Positions 57,014-64,000 of a stretch of 64,000 bases of DNA are shown here, one piece after another. Positions within the stretch are counted from its first letter, which is position 1. Each line of letters begins with the position of its first letter. This DNA is from Martinezella lusitana. GTDB lineage: Bacteria; Pseudomonadota; Alphaproteobacteria; Rhizobiales; Rhizobiaceae. Made by a program: the position numbers and the translations under genes. The stretch is from assembly GCF_900094565.1 (NCBI RefSeq), contig NZ_FMAF01000003.1:496001-560000 (forward strand), given 5' to 3'. The notes below the pieces were generated by a model that made no database searches, was not told the DNA's origin, and saw only the letters and a program-made list of their open reading frames with translations.

Positions 57014-57949
57014 TTCGGCAACAGCCTCATCGGTAATCAAACCGTTGATTTGGCGGCCAACGACGGCCGCTTTGATCGCCTCGAACTTGCGTCTTCCCTT
57101 GGCGATTCCAATGACGGAAGAGGTGTCGCGCGACGGCAGGGGCGCGCTTGCGACGCGATCGTTGACGTCATCAGGCATCAGCTTCCCCTCGCCATCGAAG
57201 ACCCAGCCGCAGATCTCGCCGGCAGCGCCGCGCTTCATCAGCGCCAGCATCTCATCCTTCTCGAGAAAGCCGTCGAGGCAAAGGGGCGCCTCGATGCCCA
57301 TCTCGCCGATACCGACGAAGGTCACGTCGGCCTGCGCGCTGATATCGAGCGTCGAACGCACCAGCGCCTGCGCATGCAGGAGCTCGCGCTCCCCGGCGGA
57401 GGACACGAGCACCGGCAGCGGCATCGGAAAGTGCCGCGCCTTGATGACGTCGGCCATGCTGAAGATGACGTTGTAATAGGCAGCCGAGCCGTCCGGGCCG
57501 ATATTGCCCGTCAGCGACACCACGCGATGCTGCAGACATTCGATGGCAGGCAATTGATCGACCGCGGCCTTCAGCGTGCGGCCGGTACCGATCGCCAGCA
57601 CGATCGGATCGCTGCGCCTCAGCCAGCGCTCGATCTCGGCGGCGCCCGCCTGGGCGATGCCGATCGTGGAAGACGTGCCGTCGGGATCGCTCGGCACCAC
57701 GTCGACATGCCGGAGATTGAATTTCTCGCGCAACGCGGCGGCATATTCCAGGCAGGCGGCGATCGGATGATCCAGCCGCACCTTGATCAGCCGTTCCGCG
57801 ACAGCCAGCGACACCAGTCTCTGCGCCGATTGTCGGGAGATCCCCATGGCGACCGCAATCTCGTCCTGTGTCCGCCCGGCGACATAGTAGAGCCACCCGG
57901 CTCGCGCCGCGTCGTCAAGCCGCCCCTGGGAATCCAGCTTCTTCGCCAT
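56996..57949 (-). CDS. SorC/DeoR-type regulator of the polyol operon
   Basis: Regulator of 317 aa: N-terminal HTH RTQDEIAVAMGISRQSAQRL (about 26-45), then a SorC ligand domain with IGTGRTLKAAVDQLP near 120 and FVGIGEMGIEAPL near 212. AAAGGAATGCG precedes the ATG. It lies immediately upstream of smoE on the same strand, as I recall for smoC in Sinorhizobium, so it likely controls the polyol genes in response to a phosphorylated ketose. Confidence 0.9.
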   Translation of the reverse strand: MAKKLDSQGRLDDAARAGWLYYVAGRTQDEIAVAMGISRQSAQRLVSLAVAERLIKVRLDHPIAACLEYAAALREKFNLRHVDVVPSDPDGTSSTIGIAQAGAAEIERWLRRSDPIVLAIGTGRTLKAAVDQLPAIECLQHRVVSLTGNIGPDGSAAYYNVIFSMADVIKARHFPMPLPVLVSSAGERELLHAQALVRSTLDISAQADVTFVGIGEMGIEAPLCLDGFLEKDEMLALMKRGAAGEICGWVFDGEGKLMPDDVNDRVASAPLPSRDTSSVIGIAKGRRKFEAIKAAVVGRQINGLITDEAVAEFLLRA

Positions 57950-57991
57950 CGCATTCCTTTACCGAAACAGCGCTCTTGTCCGAGTATCGGA

Positions 57992-58447
57992 TCACTCAGT
58001 TTCCGGCGGGATGACGCCCTTGGTCAAGGTGAAACAACCATAGAAGCGGCGTTCGCCGGTCTGAACAACGCAATAGGCATTCTTTGCACGCTCGTAGAAA
58101 GCGAAGCGCTCGACAGGCGACAACGGCCAATGCTTGCCTTCGGCCTTGTCGATCGCCGCCTGCACCTCGTGCTGGACCTGCGGCACCTCGTCGGGTGCGC
58201 CGACCACTTCCATGCGCGTCGCCGCATCATCGATGAACGTATCGAGCGGCATCAGGGACAGCAGCGCGGCAACCGCGTCGGCGGCCGAGACGTTGTCGAT
58301 GCGCAGGAGATGGCCCAAAGTCGTCTGCTGAGCGATGGCTTCGGCGGGAAAATTGGTGTCGACAACGACCAGCATGTCCCCGTGCCCCATCGACTTCAAC
58401 GCATACAGCACGTCCGCATTCAACAGCGGCGAAATTCCCTTCAGCAT
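57992..58447 (-). CDS. fucU: RbsD/FucU-family sugar mutarotase
   Basis: Mutarotase of 151 aa. MLKGISPLLNADVLYALKSM and GHGDMLVVVDTNFPA at the N-terminus, with the catalytic His in GHGD, are RbsD/FucU hallmarks; RRFYGCFTLTKGVIPP closes the fold. AAAGGAT precedes the ATG. It stands at the head of the polyol operon, 42 bp before the regulator. Fucose or ribose is the usual ligand of the family, so its role beside polyol genes is unclear. Confidence 0.88.
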   Translation of the reverse strand: MLKGISPLLNADVLYALKSMGHGDMLVVVDTNFPAEAIAQQTTLGHLLRIDNVSAADAVAALLSLMPLDTFIDDAATRMEVVGAPDEVPQVQHEVQAAIDKAEGKHWPLSPVERFAFYERAKNAYCVVQTGERRFYGCFTLTKGVIPPETE

Positions 58448-58673
58448 GATCGAGCATCCTTTGATTGCCAGTGGCGGCTCTCCCGCGGCCGCCTCGTTCT
58501 CCGGGGCAAAGAAGTAACTACGGCGTTCCTATCTGTCCATAGGCACCGGGAACGTTTTCGGAAGGAAATCAGGCTATGAATACGCTCATCTCAGCACGGC
58601 TTATTTCGGCCGTTATTGACCCGATACGTTCACCGGCATTAACTGAGGTCCGGTCAGTAGCTGAGAGGCACAG

Positions 58674-59333
58674 GTGCGAATTCTTCTGGTGGAAGACGAC
58701 GATACGATCGGCAGCGCGGTTCGCGATCATATCGCGGCAGGTCCCCATGCCGTCGACTGGGTTAAAAACCTGGCCGATGCCGAAGAGGTCACCAACGCCG
58801 TGCAATACGGCCTCATCCTGCTCGACCTGCAACTTCCGGATGGCAGCGGCGTCGATTTTCTGAAAAGACTGCGCCGCAGACCGGATGAAACCCCGGTCAT
58901 GATCCTCACCGCCCGCGACCAGATCTCCGATCGCATCGAAGGCCTGAACAGCGGCGCGGACGACTATCTCGTCAAGCCGTTCAATCTGGGCGAACTCACC
59001 GCCCGCATCCTGGCGGTCGCCCGCCGTTATACCGGCAGTCCACAACCGACCATTCGGTTCGCCGATCTCGAAATCGATCAGCCGCAGCGGCGCGTCCGGC
59101 TTGACGGCAGGGACATCGTTCTCACCGGACGCGAATGGGCCGTGCTCGATCTGCTTGTGGCACGACCGGGCGCCATCGTGTCGAAAGACAAGATAGAGGA
59201 AGCGCTTTACGCCTTCGGCTCCGAGATCGAGAGCAATACGGTGGAAGTCTATGTCAGCCGTCTGCGCAAGAAGATCGGCAGGGACCGCATTCGGACGGCC
59301 CGCGGCGTCGGCTATTGCCTGGGCGACCGATGA
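58674..59333 (+). CDS. Two-component response regulator, OmpR/PhoB family
   Basis: A 219-aa regulator. The receiver domain (1-115) has acidic residues Glu7-Asp8-Asp9, phospho-acceptor Asp51 in LILLDLQLPDG and Lys in YLVKPF; a winged-helix output domain ends in NTVEVYVSRLRKKIG and GVGYCLGD. GTG 58674 has GAGAGG five bases upstream. Its stop overlaps the kinase start. It resembles the QseB/PmrA/TctD branch; the signal is unknown. Confidence 0.93.
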   Translation: MRILLVEDDDTIGSAVRDHIAAGPHAVDWVKNLADAEEVTNAVQYGLILLDLQLPDGSGVDFLKRLRRRPDETPVMILTARDQISDRIEGLNSGADDYLVKPFNLGELTARILAVARRYTGSPQPTIRFADLEIDQPQRRVRLDGRDIVLTGREWAVLDLLVARPGAIVSKDKIEEALYAFGSEIESNTVEVYVSRLRKKIGRDRIRTARGVGYCLGDR

Positions 59334-60682
59334 CTGAGCGCACGGGGCCTAGCCGCGCCAGCATCACCAGGCGTCTCATCGCCGCGCTCACCGGCACGGT
59401 CGTGGTCTTCTGGCTGATTGCGGTCGGCATCGGCGTCTATGTGGTCAACAAGGAACTCTCGGAGACCTTTGACGGGGCGTTGCAGGAAACCGCCGAGCGG
59501 CTGATGCCGCTGGTACTCGACGATCTTGCCAATCGCGATCCCTCTAGCGATCCGCAAAGCCTCAAGGAACTCAACAAGGGGCTGAACCGCGAATATCTGA
59601 CCTATCAGGTACTCGACGGAAACGGCAAGGTCATCCTCCATTCGCACGACGCGCCGGCCACGGTCTACGACGTGCCGTTGAAGATCGGTTTCCACAATAC
59701 GCCGCGATATCGCATCTACACGGAATCATCCCAGGACGGCTCGGTCTTCCTGCATGTCGCCGATGCCTTCAAGAATCGCCGGGAAGCCTCGCGGGAAAGC
59801 GGCGTCGCGCTGCTCTGGCCTTTGCTGGCCCTCATCCCCGCCAGCATCATTGCCATCGGCTTCGTCGTCGGCCGCTCCCTGCGGCCGATCGACCGGTTGA
59901 GATCGCAGATCGCCACCAAGGACAGCGGCAATATGGCGCCGTTGGATAGCGACGTGCTGCCGCGCGAACTCCAGCCGATCGCCCGCTCCGTCAATCTGCT
60001 GCTCGATCGTCTGCGGCTCGCCCTCGAGGCCGAGCGCGAATTCACCGCCAACAGCGCCCATGAACTGCGCACGCCGATCGCGGGCGCTCTCGCGCAGACC
60101 CAACGCCTGCTCGCCGAACTGCCGCAAGGCCAGTTGACGGAACGCGCCAGCCGCATCGAGACCTCGCTGTCCAACCTCGCCCGGCTGGCGGAAAAGCTGC
60201 TCCAGCTCTCCCGCGCTCAGGCCGGTATCGGCGCGGGCGACAAGCCCGCCGATCTGATTGCGGTCATCGAAAGCGTTATCGGCGACTACGACCGCGACAC
60301 CGGCACCGCCGGCCGCGTCCTATTGGAGACCGGAGCCAAGGAAAAACTGATCCGAAACGTCGATATCGATGCCTTCGCCATCGTCATGCGCAATCTGATC
60401 GAAAACGCGTTGATCCACGGCCCGGTCGACGACGAAGTAACCATCAGCGTCGACGGTGGCACGGTCCGCGTCGTCAACGCTGGCGATGTGCTTTCGCAGG
60501 AAGAGCTGGCCGGCCTGAAGAAACGCTTCTGGCGCGGCAAGACGAAGGCCACCGGTTCGGGCCTCGGGCTTTCCATTGTCGAACGCATCGTCGAGCAGAT
60601 CGGCGGACGCATCGAACTGCTGTCGCCCGCCACGGGCAGAGCTGATGGTTTCGAGGCCAGGATCACGCTGCCTGCCGGCTGA
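59330..60682 (+). CDS. Sensor histidine kinase, QseC/TctE type
   Basis: Inner-membrane kinase of 450 aa: helix 1 (about 17-39), a periplasmic sensor of about 120 residues, helix 2 (about 163-186), a short HAMP-like linker, H-box FTANSAHELRTPIAGAL near 250, N-box NLIENALIHGP and G-box GSGLGLSIVERI. The first glycine box has Asn where Asp is usual (VVNAGDVL). ATG 59330 overlaps the regulator stop (ATGA). The two form a cotranscribed pair. Confidence 0.92.
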   Translation: MTERTGPSRASITRRLIAALTGTVVVFWLIAVGIGVYVVNKELSETFDGALQETAERLMPLVLDDLANRDPSSDPQSLKELNKGLNREYLTYQVLDGNGKVILHSHDAPATVYDVPLKIGFHNTPRYRIYTESSQDGSVFLHVADAFKNRREASRESGVALLWPLLALIPASIIAIGFVVGRSLRPIDRLRSQIATKDSGNMAPLDSDVLPRELQPIARSVNLLLDRLRLALEAEREFTANSAHELRTPIAGALAQTQRLLAELPQGQLTERASRIETSLSNLARLAEKLLQLSRAQAGIGAGDKPADLIAVIESVIGDYDRDTGTAGRVLLETGAKEKLIRNVDIDAFAIVMRNLIENALIHGPVDDEVTISVDGGTVRVVNAGDVLSQEELAGLKKRFWRGKTKATGSGLGLSIVERIVEQIGGRIELLSPATGRADGFEARITLPAG

Positions 60683-60769
60683 CCGCTTCGCAGCCCGGCA
60701 CGGATTGATCTTGCAAACACCGGCAAAGGGTGCGAGCAAGTGCCGCATGTTTCCTGCAGGTCGGTATTC

Positions 60770-61696
60770 ATGATCGTTTCCTTCGACATCGGCGGTAGCG
60801 CCATCAAAGGCGGCATTGCCCGCTCCATGACGGATATTATGCCGCTGGCGCGGCGCCCCACTCCCAAGCACGACTTCGCCGAATTCGTGGGTGTTCTGCG
60901 CGCCGTCATCGCCGAAGCAGGCGAGAAGCCGGATTGCCTCTCCTTTTCCATTGCCGGCGTGGTGGACCCCGATACCCAGGCACTCACCTGCGCCAACATT
61001 CCCTGCATCCATGGTCGACGCCTGGCAGCAGACCTGGAGGCCGAACTAGGCCATCCCGTCCTGATCGCCAACGATGCCGATTGCTTCGCCATGGCGGAAG
61101 CCATGTCGGGCGCCGGCCGCGGTCATCGCATCGTGTTCGGCGCCATTCTCGGCACCGGCGTCGGCGGTGGTCTGGTGGCCGACGGCCGTCTCGTCAACGC
61201 TGCCGGCGGCTTTGCCGGCGAATGGGGCCACGGACCCATCATCGCGTCCCATGCCGGCGATCCGCAGGTCGCCATCCCGGCCTATCCCTGCGGCTGCGGC
61301 CAGAAGGGCTGTGTCGATACCGTCGGCGGCGCCCGCGGCATCGAACGCCTGCACAAGACGCTGCACGGGCTGGAATTGACCAGTGAAGAAATCATCGACC
61401 ATTGGCTGAAGGACGACGTGCAGGCACGGCGCACGATCGACGTCATGATCGACCTGGTCGCCTCGCCGCTCGCGCTGACGGTCAACATAACAGGCGCGAC
61501 CGTCGTTCCGGTCGGCGGCGGTCTCTCCAATGTCGAACCGCTGCTGGCGCGGCTGGACGAGGCGGTGCGCGCCCGAATCCTGCGCAAGTTCGGTCGCCCA
61601 CTGGTGGTGCCCAGCCAATGCAAGCTCGAGCCCGGGCTCATCGGCGCTGCCCTGCTGGGGCTGCAATATGCCGGAGAGCGCGACCATGCTGCTTGA
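60770..61696 (+). CDS. ROK-family sugar kinase
   Basis: Kinase of 308 aa: phosphate loop DIGGSAIKGG (residues 6-15), LGTGVGGGLVADG near 125, GEWGHGP with the zinc-binding His near 150, and the ROK zinc motif CGCGQKGCVDT. Amino-sugar kinases such as NagK or NanK are the nearest types. ATG 60770 is preferred to a GTG ten codons earlier. It overlaps cutC by 11 bp and follows the sensor kinase by 87 bp. Confidence 0.88.
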   Translation: MIVSFDIGGSAIKGGIARSMTDIMPLARRPTPKHDFAEFVGVLRAVIAEAGEKPDCLSFSIAGVVDPDTQALTCANIPCIHGRRLAADLEAELGHPVLIANDADCFAMAEAMSGAGRGHRIVFGAILGTGVGGGLVADGRLVNAAGGFAGEWGHGPIIASHAGDPQVAIPAYPCGCGQKGCVDTVGGARGIERLHKTLHGLELTSEEIIDHWLKDDVQARRTIDVMIDLVASPLALTVNITGATVVPVGGGLSNVEPLLARLDEAVRARILRKFGRPLVVPSQCKLEPGLIGAALLGLQYAGERDHAA

Positions 61697-62396
61697 GGTC
61701 TGCGTCGAGGACATTGCCGGCCTCATGGCAGCCGTCGAGGGGGGCGGCGATCGCATCGAGCTTTGCAGCGCACTCGCCGTCGGCGGCTTGACGCCGAGCG
61801 CCGGCCTTATGGCAGCCGCGGCCAGCATGCCCGTTCCCGCCTATGCCATCATCCGCCCGCGCGCCGGCAGCTTCGTCTATTCGGCCGACGAACTCGCCAT
61901 CATGAAGCGCGATATCGATGCGGCCCGGCATACGGGCCTCGCGGGCGTCGTGCTCGGCGCATCGCTGCCGGATGGACGGCTGGATTTCGATGCGCTGGCG
62001 GCGCTCGCCGCCCATGCCGAAGGTCTCGGCACGACGCTGCATCGCGCGTTCGATCTGGTCCCCGATATAGGGGAGGCCGTGGAAGTGGCCGTTTCCCTCG
62101 GCTTCGAACGCATCCTCACATCGGGTGGCGCAAAGACTGCCGCAGAAGGGGTCGCCGCTCTCGAGCAGGCGATCACTATTGCCGCCGGCCGCATCTCCAT
62201 CATGCCCGGCTCGGGCGTCAACATCGCGACGATCGGTCAATTGTGGCCACGATTGCCGATCAGCGAAGTGCACTCCTCCTGCGCCGTCACCACGGCCGAG
62301 ACGGACGAACGCCTGCTCACCCTCGGATTCTCGGCGGTATCCGCACGCCACACCGATGCGGCGACCGTCAGGGCGCTCAAGGCCTACTTCGCCTGA
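61686..62396 (+). CDS. cutC: CutC-family protein
   Basis: TIM-barrel protein of 236 aa: LLEVCVEDIAGLMAAVEGG, then RIELCSALAVGGLTPSAG, PAYAIIRPRAGSFVYS and ILTSGGAKTAAEG, the CutC pattern. Despite the name, involvement in copper handling is disputed, and the fold suggests an enzyme. The 11-bp overlap with the ROK kinase gene implies a joint role, perhaps in sugar metabolism (inference). Confidence 0.9.
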   Translation: MLLEVCVEDIAGLMAAVEGGGDRIELCSALAVGGLTPSAGLMAAAASMPVPAYAIIRPRAGSFVYSADELAIMKRDIDAARHTGLAGVVLGASLPDGRLDFDALAALAAHAEGLGTTLHRAFDLVPDIGEAVEVAVSLGFERILTSGGAKTAAEGVAALEQAITIAAGRISIMPGSGVNIATIGQLWPRLPISEVHSSCAVTTAETDERLLTLGFSAVSARHTDAATVRALKAYFA

Positions 62397-62535
62397 GCAA
62401 CGTCATGAATTGACAAAGAAACATTAGAATGATCAATCGTTCATAAACGCATATGCTGTAGCGATGGACGGGCTGCGCAACAGACAGTTATTGCAGCAAG
62501 GCAGATTTCCTCGGGAGTAGCTGTAGATCTGAATC

Positions 62536-63435
62536 ATGTCGGTGGCGCCACCTAGCAAGAAAAGCATGGCTGTCTTCTGGATTGCGGCGATCATTATCGG
62601 CTCGATCATCTTGGCGACTGCGTTGCTTGCCAACGACATGCGTAACCTGCGGGCGCTGGACAGCCGCTATCACCTGAACCTGTTTTCCCGACCGGCACAA
62701 CAGGCCGGAATGTCACCGGCAAAAGCCGCCAGGGTCAAGACTCCGCCGCCTGCCGGAGCTGCCTCGAACAATACGGTTGGAAATGCCGCGACTGTCGTAG
62801 CTGGCACAGCGGCACATGCCCCCGCGACACCGGCCAAGGCGGCGGCGGCCAAACCGCCACATACCAAGACATCCCACTTGTTTGACGCCCCCGTCGACGC
62901 TCTGCTGAGCGCCTTCGTACGAAACTGGCGGATATCGGGCCAGACGCTCTGCGCCGATCTGGCAAAATTCGGCCTGCCCGTGGGTGAATGGCGGCAAAGT
63001 GAATTGGGCACCGGCACATCCGAATGCAGCTATGCCGTCCAGAAGGGCGCCTATGGCAACGCGAACGCGGCATCTTTCTTCATCATCGCCCGCGGCAAGC
63101 CGACCGGCGAACTCGACACTATCCGCATCAAAGTGATCATGCCCGATAATCCCGATGGCAAGGCCATCGGTGGCACCTTCGTCGATGCCGTCGTGCTGCT
63201 GCTGAACGAGACACACTGGCTGGACTTTCAGACGGCGCTGGATGCGATCGGCAAACTGCAGGACGTGACGCTGCAAGCCTTCGGCGCCAAGCTCAGCTTC
63301 TTCAAGGAATTCCGGGGCAACAACAGTTTCAATCTTCAGCTGGAATTGCGCAGAACCGCGCCCGAGCAGATCCGGACGGCCATCGTCTTCGATAAGACGC
63401 GCTGGACGCTGCCCTCCCCCTTATCGATCAACTAG
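62536..63435 (+). CDS. Hypothetical membrane-anchored protein
   Basis: A 299-aa protein: one N-terminal membrane helix (about 13-31), an Ala/Pro/Lys-rich linker (55-110), then a folded domain of about 185 residues with two Cys (TLCADLAKFG and TSECSYAVQK) and several strands. It is predicted to sit in the periplasm, anchored by its N-terminus. The SD is weak. I do not recognise the domain. Confidence 0.72.
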   Translation: MSVAPPSKKSMAVFWIAAIIIGSIILATALLANDMRNLRALDSRYHLNLFSRPAQQAGMSPAKAARVKTPPPAGAASNNTVGNAATVVAGTAAHAPATPAKAAAAKPPHTKTSHLFDAPVDALLSAFVRNWRISGQTLCADLAKFGLPVGEWRQSELGTGTSECSYAVQKGAYGNANAASFFIIARGKPTGELDTIRIKVIMPDNPDGKAIGGTFVDAVVLLLNETHWLDFQTALDAIGKLQDVTLQAFGAKLSFFKEFRGNNSFNLQLELRRTAPEQIRTAIVFDKTRWTLPSPLSIN

Positions 63436-63540
63436 AGCAATTCGAGGAAAAGTGCGTAGCGGTTTTCCGTCCGGAATTGCGCAAAAACAATAGCATAGAG
63501 CGGCTAGGCGGTTCTGTGAAACGTGTTACCGCTCCAGGCG
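63436..63540. repeat. Intergenic hairpin repeat after the hypothetical gene
   Basis: GCAATTC and GAATTGC flank GCGTAGCGGTTTTCCGTCC, and GAGCGG pairs with CCGCTC further on. From memory, near-identical sequence is scattered between genes in many Rhizobium and Agrobacterium genomes; this was not searched here. Confidence 0.6.
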
Positions 63541-63757
63541 ATCGCGCATATACCGGATGACGATCGAGCCTTCGGTCTATCCGGTTTTTGTTGCGCCGCG
63601 CCATGGATGGTGGTCATATGAGGACGATTCCGAAGGTCGGCGGATCACCGGCCGCAAGCAACATGATTCCCAAGAGCACGAAGCGGTTTCCGAAGGGAAT
63701 CATGCCTATCATAAACACTCCGGATCCCCCTCCGGCGGTGGAAAGCTAATACATCCG
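63541..63757. repeat. Intergenic region with a second hairpin, upstream of the DHA2 transporter
   Basis: ATGATTCCC (63663-63671) and GGGAATCAT (63695-63703) form a 9-bp stem around CACGAAGCGGTTTCC. The GAAGCGGTTT core resembles the neighbouring repeat. The remainder should hold the promoter of the transporter; no gene is seen. Confidence 0.5.
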
Positions 63758-64000
63758 ATGGATTCGACGGACCCCAATCCGCAGGGCCAGACTTTCGCGG
63801 TCGAACGCAACCCTCGCCTCCGCTACATCATACCCGCCGTGGTTGCTGTCGCCTTCCTGATGGAACAGCTCGATTCGACCATTCTCATCACCGCCGTTCC
63901 GGATATCGCCAAAAGCCTCGGCACCACTCCGGTGCGCATGAACCTCGCGGTGACAACCTATATCCTGACGCTTGCCATGTTCATCCCGGTGAGCGGCTGG
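63758..64000 (+). CDS. DHA2-family MFS transporter (partial, N-terminus)
   Basis: The first 81 residues of a drug-type exporter, cut by the window end. After a 22-residue polar leader comes helix 1 with the motif FLMEQLDSTILITAVPDIA, where the DSTI core is typical of DHA2 pumps, then TYILTLAMFIPVSGW of helix 2. It is a different subtype from the EmrB-type gene at 9285. ATG 63758 is the only suitable start, with GGTGGAAAG somewhat far upstream. Confidence 0.82.
   Translation, partial: MDSTDPNPQGQTFAVERNPRLRYIIPAVVAVAFLMEQLDSTILITAVPDIAKSLGTTPVRMNLAVTTYILTLAMFIPVSGW

Noticed and set aside
56873..58579. A 568-aa plus-strand frame opposite the smo regulator and fucU
   Set aside because: Covers two well-supported minus-strand genes and is Arg/His/Gln-rich without domains, typical of a shadow frame.

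Overview
The window looks like a chromosomal or chromid segment of a Rhizobiaceae alphaproteobacterium (Rhizobium or a close relative). Evidence: codon positions rich in G+C, many solute-binding-protein ABC importers, a smoEFGK/mtlK polyol locus, a gltX-lysS pair, and palindromic intergenic repeats of the kind seen in rhizobia. This assignment is by gene content and memory, not by a search. No rRNA, tRNA, phage, insertion sequence or CRISPR array was recognised.

Layout. 1-5038: an RbsABC-type sugar importer (partial) on the minus strand, divergent from a LacI-family regulator across a paired operator, then a small VOC protein. 5079-9133: xylose isomerase, xylulokinase and a second LacI regulator. 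9229-13937: an EmrAB-type efflux pair with a divergent TetR regulator and two matching operators, then an AraC-type regulator with an effector domain. 14072-19793: TerC membrane protein, gltX, class II lysS and small hypotheticals. 19987-27363: a LysR regulator, a DEDDh exonuclease and an operon with the gene order of E. coli ydcSTUV-patD (putative polyamine or gamma-aminobutyraldehyde use). 27715-28594: DUF1328 and DUF1345 membrane proteins.

28704-41860 is the most unusual part. Two divergent transcription units face each other across an IclR-type regulator with a perfect 18-bp palindrome. Leftward they carry a complete CUT1 sugar importer, an enolase-superfamily dehydratase, a RhaM-type mutarotase, a Gfo/Idh oxidoreductase, a MaoC-fold protein, a solute-binding-protein homologue that lacks a signal peptide, and an SDR. 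Rightward they carry IclR, a COG3618-type lactonase/amidohydrolase, a second MaoC-fold protein and a CaiB-type CoA-transferase. Mutarotase, dehydrogenase, lactonase and dehydratase suggest oxidative sugar-acid catabolism, while the MaoC and CoA-transferase genes suggest that it ends in CoA thioesters. I do not recognise this combination as a described pathway.

41969-48617: transaldolase with a divergent SorC-type regulator, an Ada-like repair protein, DUF2244, endonuclease III, a CysZ/EI24-type membrane protein and an RpiR regulator. 48646-58447: a polyol catabolic locus (FGGY kinase, HAD phosphatase, mannitol dehydrogenase, SmoKGFE, SorC-type regulator, RbsD/FucU mutarotase) in which the ATPase gene smoK carries an in-frame amber codon 18 codons before its expected end. 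58674-62396: a two-component system and a ROK kinase overlapping cutC. 62536-64000: an anchored hypothetical protein, repeats and the start of a second DHA2 transporter.

Recurring themes are paired palindromic operators beside each sugar locus, hairpins between binding-protein and permease genes, and four composite inverted-repeat elements sitting between genes, one of which appears to supply a Shine-Dalgarno sequence.
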